A DNA stretch of 64,000 nucleotides from assembly GCA_017465225.1 (NCBI GenBank), contig JAFTWQ010000026.1:62001-126000 (forward strand), written 5' to 3'. Numbering within the stretch: the first letter of the stretch is position 1; every line of letters starts with the position of its first letter. The translations under genes were made by a program, and so were the position numbers. The notes beneath the pieces were generated by a model. The model saw only the letters and a program-made list of their open reading frames with translations. It made no database searches and had not been told where the DNA came from. The stretch comes from Bacteroidales bacterium (GTDB lineage: Bacteria; Bacteroidota; Bacteroidia; Bacteroidales; UBA932). Shown here in pieces: positions 33,732-43,479 of this stretch.

Positions 33732-34919
33732 TTATTGCACTTCTGTCCAGTGGATGCGGATGCCTTTGCGTTCCATGCCGCGGAACCATGTCATCTGGCG
33801 TTTTGCGAACTGATGGATGGCGGTGGCGAGCTGGGCGCGCATTTCTTCGAATGTGAGCTGGCCGATGAGGTATAGGGTCACGAATTTGTATTCGAGTCCA
33901 TAGTATATGAGGTCATCAGCAGGAATCGGCTTGTGCCCGGGAGCCAGCGCAGGATGTGTTCCGTCGATCAGACCTTTTATTTCTTCCACCATGCCTTCTT
34001 CCAGACGGGCGTCGAGGCGTCTGTCGATCTTGGCGTTGCGGACTTCGCGTGAGACCAGGGTCCCTATATAGTATGTGTTCTTCGGGAGGAAGCTGGTTCG
34101 CTGGACAGGGTGTCCGGACTCATATATCGCTATCTCCAGGGCGCGGATCAGACGTTTGCGGGTGTCGTAGTCTGTAGTGTTGTGGAGAGGCTTGAGGGAG
34201 GCCAGCTGTGCGATGAGTTCATCGTCTGATTTTTTCTCGAGTTCGGCGCGGAGTTCCGGATTCGGCGGCACTTCCGGCAGGGAGTAGCCGCAGGTGGCCG
34301 CTTCGATGTACAGGCCGCTTCCGCCGCAAAGGATCGGGATGCCGCCTCTGTCCACTATGTCCTTGTATGCCTTCTCGAAGTCGCGCTGATATTCGAATAT
34401 GTTGTATTTTTCTCCGGCATCCACTATGTCCATCAGGTGATATGGAATCTCCTCATATTCAGCGAGATCCTTTCCCGTACCGATGTCCATGCCCTTGTAG
34501 ACCTGGCGGGAGTCGGCGGAGATTATTTCAGCGCCGGCACCTTGGCTGGTGCCAGCAGCGAAAAGAACCCCTCCCACTCCTTCGTCGTGGGCCCCTCCCC
34601 CTGCGGCCAGGGGGGTAGCACGCTTTTCGCTTGCTGACACCGCCCACGGTGCATTGCTCAGGCAGGAAACCTGGTCATTGTATTGTCCTTGATCGCTACA
34701 TTCTGCCTGCTTCTTCATAGCATATCTGGCGAGGAGGTGGTTGATCTGGCGGGCGAGGTGGACGGCATAGCGGGTCTTCCCGGATGCTGTAGGGCCAAGG
34801 ACGCAAATGAGGTCGATTTCTCCTGCGAGGTATTTGTCCAGGATCTCCTTGACATTGATTTCTTCGGCAGGAGGCAGCTCGGCCATAGGTGGTATCGGGG
34901 TGAACGGTTTCTTTGCCAT
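33732..34919 (-). CDS. miaA: tRNA dimethylallyltransferase with about 67-residue insertion
   Basis: 395 residues, against about 300-310 usual. Prenylates A37 of tRNAs reading UNN codons. P-loop GPTASGKT (42-49), AEIISADSRQVYKGMDIGTGKD, DIVDAGEKYNIFEYQRDF, GGSGLYIEA, RKRLIRALEI and TSFLPKNTYYIG are intact. Between the P-loop helix (ending ARQIN, 60) and AEIISADSRQVY (from 130) lie about 67 extra residues. Much of this is encoded by a palindromic element with 12-bp terminal inverted repeats. The frame stays open, so the protein is probably made with an extra loop, but loss of function is possible. A -7 box TATATTTG lies at 34947-34940. Confidence 0.88.
   Translation of the reverse strand: MAKKPFTPIPPMAELPPAEEINVKEILDKYLAGEIDLICVLGPTASGKTRYAVHLARQINHLLARYAMKKQAECSDQGQYNDQVSCLSNAPWAVSASEKRATPLAAGGGAHDEGVGGVLFAAGTSQGAGAEIISADSRQVYKGMDIGTGKDLAEYEEIPYHLMDIVDAGEKYNIFEYQRDFEKAYKDIVDRGGIPILCGGSGLYIEAATCGYSLPEVPPNPELRAELEKKSDDELIAQLASLKPLHNTTDYDTRKRLIRALEIAIYESGHPVQRTSFLPKNTYYIGTLVSREVRNAKIDRRLDARLEEGMVEEIKGLIDGTHPALAPGHKPIPADDLIYYGLEYKFVTLYLIGQLTFEEMRAQLATAIHQFAKRQMTWFRGMERKGIRIHWTEVQ
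34536..34651. repeat. Palindromic MITE-like insertion inside miaA
   Basis: AGCAGCGAAAAG (34554-34565) and CTTTTCGCTTGCT (34623-34635) form terminal inverted repeats of an 82-bp element that itself contains CCCAC/GTGGG and CCCCC/GGGGG hairpins. It is flanked by two more hairpins: GGCACC-TTGGCT-GGTGCC (34536-34553) and CACCG-CCCA-CGGTG (about 34638-34651). Composition is far more GC-rich than the gene around it. Confidence 0.75.
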
Positions 34920-34960
34920 AGTGGTGCTATGTTTAAATGCAAATATATGAGAAAAAGCAT

Positions 34961-34968
34961 TACATTTG
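34961..34968 (+). promoter_or_regulatory. smpB promoter -7 box
   Basis: TACATTTG matches TAnnTTTG, 27 bp before the smpB ATG; no clear -33. The divergent miaA -7 box (34940-34947) is 14 bp away. Confidence 0.5.
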
Positions 34969-34995
34969 CATTCTTGAAACGCAAATTATTGGATT

Positions 34996-35445
34996 ATGCC
35001 GAAAGCAAAGAGCAGTGTAGAGATAAAGAACAGGAGGGCTTCGTTTGACTATGAGTTCATCGAGACCTTCCAGGCGGGAATCGTGCTTACGGGTACGGAG
35101 ATAAAGTCCATCAGGGCCGGTAAGGCTTCATTGGTGGATGCTTTCTGTTATTTCAACAACAATGAGCTGTATGTGAAGAACATGCATGTGGCGGAGTACT
35201 GGTGGGGAAGCTGGGGAAAGCATGATCCTCGTCGCGAGCGTAAGCTTCTGCTTACAAGAAAGGAGCTGAACAAGCTCAGCAGGGCAGTGAAGGAGAAGGG
35301 ACTGACGATCGTCGGTGTGAAGCTTTATGTGGCTGATAACGGTTATGCGAAGCTGCTCATCGCTCTGGCACGTGGTAAGAAGGAGTATGACAAGCGTGCT
35401 TCCATCAAGGAGAAGGATCTCCGACGTGAGATGGAAAGGATGTAA
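34996..35445 (+). CDS. smpB: SsrA-binding protein SmpB
   Basis: 149 residues, normal length. Binds tmRNA for ribosome rescue. Motifs: [33 protein letters not shown]-type segment ([23 protein letters not shown]) and the basic C-terminal tail with [22 protein letters not shown]. The final ATG-TAA codons form part of the 21-bp palindrome shared with metK. Confidence 0.96.
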   Translation: MPKAKSSVEIKNRRASFDYEFIETFQAGIVLTGTEIKSIRAGKASLVDAFCYFNNNELYVKNMHVAEYWWGSWGKHDPRRERKLLLTRKELNKLSRAVKEKGLTIVGVKLYVADNGYAKLLIALARGKKEYDKRASIKEKDLRREMERM

Positions 35446-35486
35446 ACAAAAATCGGAGACCAGACGGTCTCCGATTTTTGTTTACA
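35441..35486. terminator. Bidirectional smpB/metK terminator with 21-bp perfect arms
   Basis: Arms 35441-35461 and 35466-35486 are perfect inverse complements around a 4-nt AGAC loop. The core is AATCGGAGACC/GGTCTCCGATT with A- and T-runs on the outside, so it terminates both converging genes. Both stop codons (35443-35445 and 35484-35482) lie inside the arms. Confidence 0.92.
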
Positions 35487-36801
35487 TCCCGAATGCTTCC
35501 TTGATCATGTCTACCGAGTCGAGGAGCTCCCAGCCGAAGAACTGGACGAGTTCCTGGACAAACTTTCCGTCGCGTTTTACCATTACGGTGGCCTTGTATG
35601 GGTCGCGGCCTACGTGGCCGTATGATGCTGTAGGCTCATAGATAGGCTTCTTGAGGCCGAACTTCTCTATGATCTTTGCCGGACGGAGATCGAAGAGTGT
35701 CTCGATCTTCTTGGCGATCTCTGCGTCAGTGAGTCCGTTAGCAGCTGTTCCATAGGTGTTTACGAAGATGCTGAGCGGGCGTGCGACTCCGATGGCGTAT
35801 GATACCTGAACGAGCATTTCGCGTGCGACTCCGGCAGCAACCATGTTCTTTGCGATGTATCTTGCCGCATATGCTGCAGAGCGGTCAACCTTCGAAGGGT
35901 CCTTTCCTGAGAATGCTCCACCGCCGTGAGCGCCCTTTCCGCCGTATGTGTCAACGATGATCTTGCGTCCTGTGAGACCTGTGTCTCCGTGAGGTCCGCC
36001 GATGACGAACTTGCCTGTAGGATTTACATGAAGGATGTGGTCGCCCTTGAAGAGCGCAGCGGTCTCAGGTGCGAGGGTTTCGATGAGCATAGGGAGGAGG
36101 ATGTTCTGCACGTCCTCGCGGATCTTGGCCTGCATTGCCTCGTCTACTCTCTTCTGACCGTACTGAGCGCAGCCGTCAGCGTAGCTCATGTTGCCGAGCG
36201 AAGCTGGAGTGAATTCGTCATGCTGGGTCGAGATCACGATCGTATGCACTCGTACAGGCTCATTTGTCTGGCCGTCATACTCGATTGTGAACTGTGACTT
36301 CGAGTCCGGACGGAGGTATGGCATGAGCTCCGGCTTCTGCTTGCGGATCTTTGCGAGCATGAGGAGTGCCTGATGCGAGAGCGCGAGCGGGAGAGGCATG
36401 TATTCCTCTGTGTCGCGGCATGCATATCCGAACATCATTCCCTGGTCGCCGGCTCCCTGTGCGTCGGCGTCCTCACCTACGACACCGCGGTTGATGTCCA
36501 CGCTCTGCTCGTGAAGAGCCGAGAGGATACCGCATGAATTGCCGTCGAACATGTACTCGGCCTTGTTGTAGCCGATCTTGTTGATGACACGGCGTACGGT
36601 CTTAGGGATGTCTACATATGCATCTTCAGAGCGTACCTCGCCGCCTACTACCACGAGACCTGTGCTGCAGAATGTCTCGCATGCTACCTTCGATTCAGGG
36701 TCCTGACGGAGGAATTCGTCAAGGATAGCGTCTGAAATCTGGTCAGATACCTTGTCTGGGTGTCCCTCTGACACCGATTCTGATGTAAATAAATAATTCA
36801 T
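35482..36801 (-). CDS. metK: S-adenosylmethionine synthetase
   Basis: About 439 residues from ATG 36801 (a TTG at 36810 is less likely). Makes SAM from methionine and ATP. Motifs: [18 protein letters not shown] near the start, [12 protein letters not shown] near 120, [21 protein letters not shown], and [23 protein letters not shown]. The leader holds a SAM-II-type riboswitch and an intrinsic terminator, implying feedback control by its product. Confidence 0.97.
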   Translation of the reverse strand: MNYLFTSESVSEGHPDKVSDQISDAILDEFLRQDPESKVACETFCSTGLVVVGGEVRSEDAYVDIPKTVRRVINKIGYNKAEYMFDGNSCGILSALHEQSVDINRGVVGEDADAQGAGDQGMMFGYACRDTEEYMPLPLALSHQALLMLAKIRKQKPELMPYLRPDSKSQFTIEYDGQTNEPVRVHTIVISTQHDEFTPASLGNMSYADGCAQYGQKRVDEAMQAKIREDVQNILLPMLIETLAPETAALFKGDHILHVNPTGKFVIGGPHGDTGLTGRKIIVDTYGGKGAHGGGAFSGKDPSKVDRSAAYAARYIAKNMVAAGVAREMLVQVSYAIGVARPLSIFVNTYGTAANGLTDAEIAKKIETLFDLRPAKIIEKFGLKKPIYEPTASYGHVGRDPYKATVMVKRDGKFVQELVQFFGWELLDSVDMIKEAFGM

Positions 36802-36826
36802 ATTCTTCAATGTTTCCTATTATTCA

Positions 36827-36854
36827 AAACAAAAGCCCCACATAAATGCGGAGC
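36827..36854 (-). terminator. Intrinsic terminator in the metK leader
   Basis: On the minus strand GCTCCGCA-TTTA-TGTGGGGC is followed by TTTTGTTTTG. It lies between the riboswitch and the metK ATG, so it would act as a conditional attenuator. A second stem (GGTCA...TGACC, about 36894-36914) lies between the aptamer and the terminator and could act as an intermediary. Confidence 0.65.
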
Positions 36855-36914
36855 CGTCACAAAAACACAAAACATTGATATGAAAGCGGTCACCGTGGCC
36901 CGATGACCTTATAG

Positions 36915-36965
36915 TCAACATTTTAGCATTTTTTAAAGTGGTTGCAAGCAGCCAAATCTCTCCAC
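36915..36965 (-). promoter_or_regulatory. SAM-II-type riboswitch upstream of metK
   Basis: On the minus strand GTGG pairs with CCAC to close P1 around AGATTTGG...CTTGCAA. The conserved tail TTTAAAAAATGCTAAAA follows. This matches the SAM-II layout (GAUUU, UUGCAA, then GCUAAA forming the pseudoknot). It sits 20-30 nt after the predicted transcription start of metK. The gene makes the ligand, which supports the call. Confidence 0.8.
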
Positions 36966-36984
36966 ATTTTCCTTATTCGGGCGG

Positions 36985-37014
36985 CAAAGATAGACATTTT
37001 TTCCAAGATGCAAA
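36985..37014 (-). promoter_or_regulatory. metK promoter
   Basis: On the minus strand TTTG (37014-37011), an 18-bp spacer and TATCTTTG (36992-36985). The start near 36978 places the riboswitch at the very 5' end of the transcript. Confidence 0.6.
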
Positions 37015-37097
37015 CAATTATAGCAGTAAATAGTTAAATAATTGTTTCATAGGAGCTAAATTTAGCTTCAAAATTTCATAACGTCATCAAAATGTAG

Positions 37098-37105
37098 TAT
37101 CTTCG
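37098..37105 (+). promoter_or_regulatory. Possible -7 box of the Oar-type receptor gene
   Basis: TATCTTCG differs from TAnnTTTG at one base and lies 36 bp before the ATG. The 37015-37097 stretch is AT-rich with nothing else recognisable. Confidence 0.35.
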
Positions 37106-37140
37106 CAAGATAAAAACCTTATTATTTTAACTAATACGTT

Positions 37141-40100
37141 ATGAAACAAACAATTAAGTGTCTTATTGCTGCTTTTGCGGCAATGCTTATGAGCGTAGCT
37201 GCCTTTGCGCAGGTGACTACATCAGCTCTGGGTGGACGTGTTGTTGACGCTAACGGTGAGCCTATCATCGGTGCTGCGGTTGTTGCAACCCACGAACCTT
37301 CGGGTACCGTTTATGGCGTAGTGACAAACAACGACGGTCGTTATGCCATCAACGGTATGCGTTCCGGCGGTCCATACAAGGTGGAATTCTCTTGCCTTGG
37401 ATACCAGTCTCTCGCTTACACAGATGTGACTCTTCAGCTCGCTGAGACTACAGCTCTCAACGGAGAACTGAACGAGGATTCTGAGATGCTCGGTGAAGCA
37501 ATGGTTATTGCTGCCGCTGCATCAAAGTTCGCTGCAGAGAAGACAGGTGCCGCTACCAACATTTCCGGTTCACAGATCACTTCTCTTCCGACTGTAAGCA
37601 GAAGCATCACTGACGTGACAAGACTTTCTCCTTACGGTGGAAACGGAATGAGCTTCGCCGGTTCGGACGGACGTACCGCAAACTTCACAGTCGACGGTGC
37701 GAACTTCAATAACAACTTCGGTCTTAACGACGGCCTTCCTGGTGGCGGATCTCCTATTTCAATTGACGCTATCGAGGAAATGCAGGTTGTTATCTCTCCT
37801 TATGATGTACGTCAGACCAACTTCATCGGTGGTGGTGTGAACGCGATCACCAAGTCAGGTACAAACAAGTTCAGAGGTACAGCATATGTATACCATCAGA
37901 ATCAGGACCTTCACGGTGACACAGTTGCCGGAACCCAGATCGATGGTGCACGTGCGAAGGATATGAACACAACTTATGGTTTCACTCTCGGTGGCCCTAT
38001 CATCAAGAACAAACTCTTCTTCTTCGTCAATGCTGAGCTTACCAAGAAGCCTTCAGTCGTGAACCGTTGGAGAGGTACTTCTGTAATTGATGAAAACGGC
38101 AATGGCGTCGGTGACGCTGACAACTATATCTCGCGTACAACTCTTGCTGATCTCGAGAGAGTCTCGAAGTTTGTAAAGGATAAGTATGGTTATGATACAG
38201 GTTCATGGACAGATTTCCCTGCTGACGAAAGCAACAGAAAGATCCTTGCACGTATCGACTGGAACATCAATGACAACCACAAGCTCGCATTGCGTTACAA
38301 CCATACATTGAACAGACGCTGGAGCTCTCCTAACGGAACTTCAATGGACGGTGGTTCACGTCTTGCAAGCTACCGTATGTCAAAGAACTCGATGTCTTAT
38401 GTTAACTCTATGTATTCACAGGACAACCTTGTGAACTCATTGTCATTGGATCTTAACAGCCGTTTCTCTGACAATCTGTCAAATCAGCTCCTCGTGACAT
38501 ATTCGCAGCTTGACGATGTTCGAGGTACAACTTCTGATATGTTCCCATTCATCGACATCAAGAAGGACGGTGACAACTACCTTTCTCTCGGATACGAGCT
38601 CTTTACCTTGAACAACGGTGTGCACAATACTGTAGCAACATTCAAGGATGACCTCACTTATTATGCAGGTAACCATAAGGTAGTATTCGGTCTGAGCGCA
38701 GAGTATCAGATGGCTGACAACGTTTATATGCGTAATGGTACAGGTTATTACAGATACAACAGCGTAGATGACTTCATCAATGGCGCAGCTCCTGAAGTAG
38801 TGGCTCTTACTTATGGTTACAACGGTGAGGAGAAGCCAGCAGCCAGGGTACGTTTCTACAAGGCCGGTCTTTATGCACAGGACGACTGGAACGTAAATGA
38901 TAACTTCAAGCTGAGCTATGGTCTCCGTCTTGACGGTCTGTTCTTCAATAATGCAGACGTTGTTACCAACAATGCAATTCTTGCGCTTGACTATTATGAT
39001 GACAACGGAAATGTCCGTCACATCGATACAGGTAAGTGGCCTTCAGCAAACGTGACAGTTTCTCCACGTGTCGGCTTCAGCTGGAATGCTCTCGGTGACA
39101 ACTCTCTCAAGGTTCGCGGAGGTACAGGTCTCTTCTCAGGACGTATTCCTCTCGTGTTCTTCACAAACATGCCAACCAACAGCGGATCAGTTCAGTATAA
39201 GGCTGCTCTCGGACCTTCAGGTGACAAGGTTGATATGAACAACTTCGCAGGCGGACTTGTTGTGGACGAGAACGGCAACCCTACAATCGCCGCTCTTCGT
39301 GACAAGCTCGTTTCGCTCGGTTATCCTTACTCTTATTCACCAAAGGACGGAGTCGTCCCTTCTTCTATCGCAGCAGTAGATCCTAAGTTCAAGATGCCAC
39401 AGGTATGGAAGACATCTTTGGCTATCGATTACAACTTCCCTACATCATTCCCATTCTCTATCACAGCAGAGGGTATCTTCAACAAGACAGTCAATGCTGT
39501 ATGTGCTTCTGACTGGAGCTTGCTTCCACCAGAGGGATTCCCTAAGTTCAATGGTGCTGACAATCGTCCTATCTTCCCTGAGGGCTACCGTCAGGGCAAG
39601 AAGGCTATCGTTCTTGAGAACACTTCAAAGGGATACGGATGGTCTGGTAACGTAACTGTAAGAATGCAGCCTATCGAAGGCTTGTCATTGATGGCGGCTT
39701 ATACTCATACTGTAAGCAAGGAGGTTACCGGTATGCCAGGTTCGGATGCCGAGTCTGCAATGTACTACGTTCCTACCGTTTCAGGTATCAACAGAACAGG
39801 TCTCCACAACTCTCAGTATGTTACTCCAGACCGTGTTGTTGCTTCAGCAACTCATTCAGATAAGTCTGGTAATCATTTCAGCTTCATTTATGAGGCATGG
39901 AGAGGTGGCTATAACTACTCATACATGCTTACAAATGATATGAATGGTGATACATACACTTACGATTCGATGTATATCCCTACCGATGAGCAGGTGAAGA
40001 ACGGTGAGTTCAGATTCGTATCTGCTGATGACGCAAACCGTTTCCTTGATTATGTTCACACAGACAAATATCTCAGCAAGAACCAGGGCAAGTATGCTGA

Positions 40101-40446
40101 AGCTTACAGCGTATATTCTCCATGGGTTCACAGAGTTGACTTCAGCTACAAGCATGATTTCAAGGTGAATATCGGCAAGTCTACCAACACATTGCAGCTT
40201 TGCTTCGATATGAAGAACATCCTTAATATGTTCAATTCTAGCTGGGGCGTTTCTAAGCAGCTTAATCTTGATGTATTTTCAACTGGCGAGGCTCGTATCC
40301 TTAAGTATGAGGGTATGGACAATGAGGGTTATCCTACATTCTCTACAGTCAAGGGCATCGATGGAAACACTCAGAGATTTGCTTACAACCACGCTCTCGG
40401 ACAGTGCTGGTATGCTTCTATCGGTATCAAATACTTGTTTAATTAA
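37141..40446 (+). CDS. Oar-type TonB-dependent outer membrane receptor
   Basis: 1101 residues. Signal peptide 1-23 (SVAAFAQ), carboxypeptidase-regulatory-like domain (about 28-115, GGRVVDANGEPIIGAAVVATHEPSGTVYG), plug (about 120-235, with FTVDGANFNNNFGLNDGLPGGGSPISIDAIEEMQVVISPYDVRQTNFIGGG), then a large beta-barrel ending in GIKYLFN. This is the Oar branch, which lacks a SusD partner. Ligand unknown. A lipoprotein gene starts 12 bp downstream, so the two are probably co-expressed and could work together at the surface. Confidence 0.88.
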   Translation: MKQTIKCLIAAFAAMLMSVAAFAQVTTSALGGRVVDANGEPIIGAAVVATHEPSGTVYGVVTNNDGRYAINGMRSGGPYKVEFSCLGYQSLAYTDVTLQLAETTALNGELNEDSEMLGEAMVIAAAASKFAAEKTGAATNISGSQITSLPTVSRSITDVTRLSPYGGNGMSFAGSDGRTANFTVDGANFNNNFGLNDGLPGGGSPISIDAIEEMQVVISPYDVRQTNFIGGGVNAITKSGTNKFRGTAYVYHQNQDLHGDTVAGTQIDGARAKDMNTTYGFTLGGPIIKNKLFFFVNAELTKKPSVVNRWRGTSVIDENGNGVGDADNYISRTTLADLERVSKFVKDKYGYDTGSWTDFPADESNRKILARIDWNINDNHKLALRYNHTLNRRWSSPNGTSMDGGSRLASYRMSKNSMSYVNSMYSQDNLVNSLSLDLNSRFSDNLSNQLLVTYSQLDDVRGTTSDMFPFIDIKKDGDNYLSLGYELFTLNNGVHNTVATFKDDLTYYAGNHKVVFGLSAEYQMADNVYMRNGTGYYRYNSVDDFINGAAPEVVALTYGYNGEEKPAARVRFYKAGLYAQDDWNVNDNFKLSYGLRLDGLFFNNADVVTNNAILALDYYDDNGNVRHIDTGKWPSANVTVSPRVGFSWNALGDNSLKVRGGTGLFSGRIPLVFFTNMPTNSGSVQYKAALGPSGDKVDMNNFAGGLVVDENGNPTIAALRDKLVSLGYPYSYSPKDGVVPSSIAAVDPKFKMPQVWKTSLAIDYNFPTSFPFSITAEGIFNKTVNAVCASDWSLLPPEGFPKFNGADNRPIFPEGYRQGKKAIVLENTSKGYGWSGNVTVRMQPIEGLSLMAAYTHTVSKEVTGMPGSDAESAMYYVPTVSGINRTGLHNSQYVTPDRVVASATHSDKSGNHFSFIYEAWRGGYNYSYMLTNDMNGDTYTYDSMYIPTDEQVKNGEFRFVSADDANRFLDYVHTDKYLSKNQGKYAEAYSVYSPWVHRVDFSYKHDFKVNIGKSTNTLQLCFDMKNILNMFNSSWGVSKQLNLDVFSTGEARILKYEGMDNEGYPTFSTVKGIDGNTQRFAYNHALGQCWYASIGIKYLFN

Positions 40447-40458
40447 TTGAAAATCAAT

Positions 40459-43455
40459 ATGAAACTTAGAAATATCGTAGCTTCTTTTCTGGCTGTGGTT
40501 GCAATGTCTGTAAGCTGTGTTGATGAGCTTTCAGGCGACCTTGGCTCGATAAAGCTTGATAAGTCGACGATTGTGATGCCTGAGCAGGGAGGTTCTGCGA
40601 CTATCACGATCAATGCAATGACTGACTGGTCTGTCGATGCTGCTACAGTTCCTGAAGGTGTGACTGTCACTCCGATGTCAGGTAAGGCAGGTGAGACTAA
40701 GATGACTATTTCTACTGCAGGCGGTAGTCTTAACGATATCGCTTCTGATATTGTTATCCTTGTAGGCAAGCAGAAGCAGTTCATCAAATTCTATCAGCCG
40801 GGTGACCCTTCTCTGAAGCCTCAGTTCGATGAGTTTACTGCAGGTGACTACTGGATCATGTGTCAGGAAGCCGGTGAGTGGTTCGCGCTCAAGAGCACTG
40901 GCTGTACAATTGATGACAGCGGTTCTTATAACTATCTTTATAGCGTACCTGCTGTTGTTGGTGAGAATGGAACTCTTTCAAGTACAGCTTCAAACATCTT
41001 TACTTTCGAGGCTGTTGAAGGCGGTTTCATCATCAAGGACCCTGCTGGCGGATATCTCTATCAGGTTGCGAAGTATAATAACTTCTACCTTACATCCGAC
41101 AAGGCTCAGGCATCAGTATGGGCAGTAAACCAGATTTCTGCTGATGAGTTCATGCTCGAGATTTCTGATCTCAGCAAGTGGATGCAGTACAGCACATCAT
41201 ATGACTCGGCAGGAGCTTATGCGACAGCTCAGGAGGGTGCTACTCTTCCTAAGCTCGTGAAGGCAGAAGAGCCGGCTGTAGAGCCTTTCATTATCGAGAC
41301 TACAGAATTCACTCTGCCGATCGAGGCTGGTGAACTTCTCATTCCGGTAGAGTACAACGGTACAGATATTCACGTAGGCGAACTTCCTTCATGGCTGAAA
41401 TTCTATGGATACCATGATGGCAGCATCAAGTTTGAATATGAGGAGAATACCGGCGGAAAGCGTGAGGCAAAGGTGATTCTCACTACATGTATGGAAGATG
41501 GCAACGAGTTTGACGTAGAACTTACTTTCACACAGACCGGCTCAATCCAGGACATGACAGTCGCAGACTTCCTCGCAGCTGAAGAGGGCGCAGCTCTTTA
41601 CAAGCTTACAGGTAAGGTTGCAAATATCAAGAGCGACGTATACGGAAACTTCGACCTCGTTGATGCGACTGGCTCTGTATATGTATACGGTCTTACAGCA
41701 ACTCAGGTAGAGAAGAATGACAAGTCTTTCGGAAGCCTCGGTATCAAGGAAGGTGACATCGTTACCCTCATCGGTACAAGGACTTCATACAATGACACTC
41801 CTCAGGTCGGTGGCCCGGCATATTATGTGAGCCACGAGGGACATACAGAGGCTACTGTTGCAGAATTCCTTGCAGCTGCAGAGGGTGATGCATGGTACAA
41901 GCTTTCAGGAAAGGTCGCAAACCTTCAGGCAGGTGACTACGGCAACTTCGACCTCGTTGATGAGACAGGTTCTGTTTATGTATACGGTCTTACTGCAGCT
42001 CCGGTAGCAAAGAACGACAAGTCGTTCCCAACTCTCGGCGTGAAGGACGGTGATATCGTTACCCTTATCGGTAAGAGGACTTCATACAAGGACACTCCAC
42101 AGGTAGGCGGTCCTGCTTACTATATCTCTCATGAGGCTGGTGCTGCAGTTGAGTATTCACTCGACGGAAAGCAGTGGGTCGCTGAGATGGATGGAATGCA
42201 GGTACTCTTCGATTTCGGTCTTGCAGAAGAGGGTATGCTTGCTATCGCGCTTCCTACAATGGATGGCACAGGCTTCGGACTCCATATGGCAGGTATCTAT
42301 GAAATCCAGAAGACAGATGCAACATCAGGTGTCGTTTCAGTTCTTCAGTATGACTGGGAAAACGATGAGACATACGGTGAGTTTGAAATGCCGTATTCAG
42401 AGCTTGCCGAGGCATCGGTGAAGATGGCTTGCGAAACAGTGTTCGGCGTATCTGAGCCTGTAGCTTTCACAGCTGTAGAGAATCCATATGAGATTCAGGT
42501 GGATGGCAGCGGTGCAGCAGGTGAAGTTCCGGATGGAGATTATTGGTTCATTGAGCCGACTAACCAGAAGGTGATGACTCCGCTCGGAGAGACTGCTTCA
42601 TATGGCCGTCCTTCATCGGCAGATGCGATAAATGGTGCAAGTACAGCAAAGAATGCATTCACTCTTACATATGATCCTGATTGGTCTTGTTATACTATCC
42701 AGGACAGCTATGGAAGGTATCTGTATCAGGGTATGCAGGCTGATGGCGTGACTCCATATAAGACCATAAGTCTTGCAACATCTCTTCCTGCAGCTGATGA
42801 TGAGAATATGGCTTATTATATGTGGACTGTATACAATAATGGAGACGGAACATATGACGTATACAATTGTGCTTCATATTACTCTATCACATATTCTGCA
42901 AGTTACAACAACTGGGAGATCTATGATCCTTACGAAGCAGATTTCTCAAATCTCTTCCCATCACTCGTGAAGGCTGATAATCCGGTTGAGGAGCCTGAGC
43001 CTGAGGAATCAGAGGTGCTTACTCTTACTAATGCAGAGATTTGTGCTGCTTTGACATCCAGCTCGACATCGTATGCTACTTATACGATTGAATCAGCTTC
43101 AGGTGACTGGACAGTAAATGCATCTCAACTCAAGAGTAATACATTCCTTCAGTGCCGCGGAAAGAAAGGTGGTTATATCAAGACCCCTGAGTTTGATAAG
43201 GACATCAAGTCTGTAACTATCCATTTCACAACTGCAAAGTCTGTCTATTCAGGTAATACATATTGCGTATTCCCTTCTACATGGACAGCTCCTACAGCGG
43301 ATGCTGCATATCCGGAAGACGGAAATGTAGGAAAGGCTGTGACTGATGGTTCATATAGCTTGACAATTCCAGTAGATGCAGGTAACAAGCAGGTGTATAT
43401 TTCCATTATCGGAACATATGCGTATTATCTTGACCACATTGATGTTGCGTTCTAA
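40459..43455 (+). CDS. Multidomain surface lipoprotein: BACON and tandem OB-fold domains
   Basis: About 998 residues from ATG 40459. Lipobox AMSVSC-VDE predicts a lipoprotein. Order: BACON (about 25-115), a GDYWIM...LYQ...LVKAEE domain (120-275), a second BACON-like domain (275-362), two OB-fold-like repeats (363-459 and 461-559; VADFLAA...YKLTGKVANI...GNFDLVDATGSVYVYGL), a middle domain, a second GDYWFIE...LYQ...LVKAD domain (about 685-840) and a C-terminal jelly-roll-like domain (850-998). No catalytic motif seen. The OB repeats resemble those of the lipoprotein at 48103. Probably a substrate-binding partner of the receptor upstream. Confidence 0.75.
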   Translation: MKLRNIVASFLAVVAMSVSCVDELSGDLGSIKLDKSTIVMPEQGGSATITINAMTDWSVDAATVPEGVTVTPMSGKAGETKMTISTAGGSLNDIASDIVILVGKQKQFIKFYQPGDPSLKPQFDEFTAGDYWIMCQEAGEWFALKSTGCTIDDSGSYNYLYSVPAVVGENGTLSSTASNIFTFEAVEGGFIIKDPAGGYLYQVAKYNNFYLTSDKAQASVWAVNQISADEFMLEISDLSKWMQYSTSYDSAGAYATAQEGATLPKLVKAEEPAVEPFIIETTEFTLPIEAGELLIPVEYNGTDIHVGELPSWLKFYGYHDGSIKFEYEENTGGKREAKVILTTCMEDGNEFDVELTFTQTGSIQDMTVADFLAAEEGAALYKLTGKVANIKSDVYGNFDLVDATGSVYVYGLTATQVEKNDKSFGSLGIKEGDIVTLIGTRTSYNDTPQVGGPAYYVSHEGHTEATVAEFLAAAEGDAWYKLSGKVANLQAGDYGNFDLVDETGSVYVYGLTAAPVAKNDKSFPTLGVKDGDIVTLIGKRTSYKDTPQVGGPAYYISHEAGAAVEYSLDGKQWVAEMDGMQVLFDFGLAEEGMLAIALPTMDGTGFGLHMAGIYEIQKTDATSGVVSVLQYDWENDETYGEFEMPYSELAEASVKMACETVFGVSEPVAFTAVENPYEIQVDGSGAAGEVPDGDYWFIEPTNQKVMTPLGETASYGRPSSADAINGASTAKNAFTLTYDPDWSCYTIQDSYGRYLYQGMQADGVTPYKTISLATSLPAADDENMAYYMWTVYNNGDGTYDVYNCASYYSITYSASYNNWEIYDPYEADFSNLFPSLVKADNPVEEPEPEESEVLTLTNAEICAALTSSSTSYATYTIESASGDWTVNASQLKSNTFLQCRGKKGGYIKTPEFDKDIKSVTIHFTTAKSVYSGNTYCVFPSTWTAPTADAAYPEDGNVGKAVTDGSYSLTIPVDAGNKQVYISIIGTYAYYLDHIDVAF

Positions 43456-43479
43456 CATAATACGTTTACAAAATATTTT

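Noticed and set aside
37141-43455. SusC/SusD pair
   Set aside because: The receptor is Oar-type and the following lipoprotein has BACON and OB-fold modules, with no SusD-like TPR helices.
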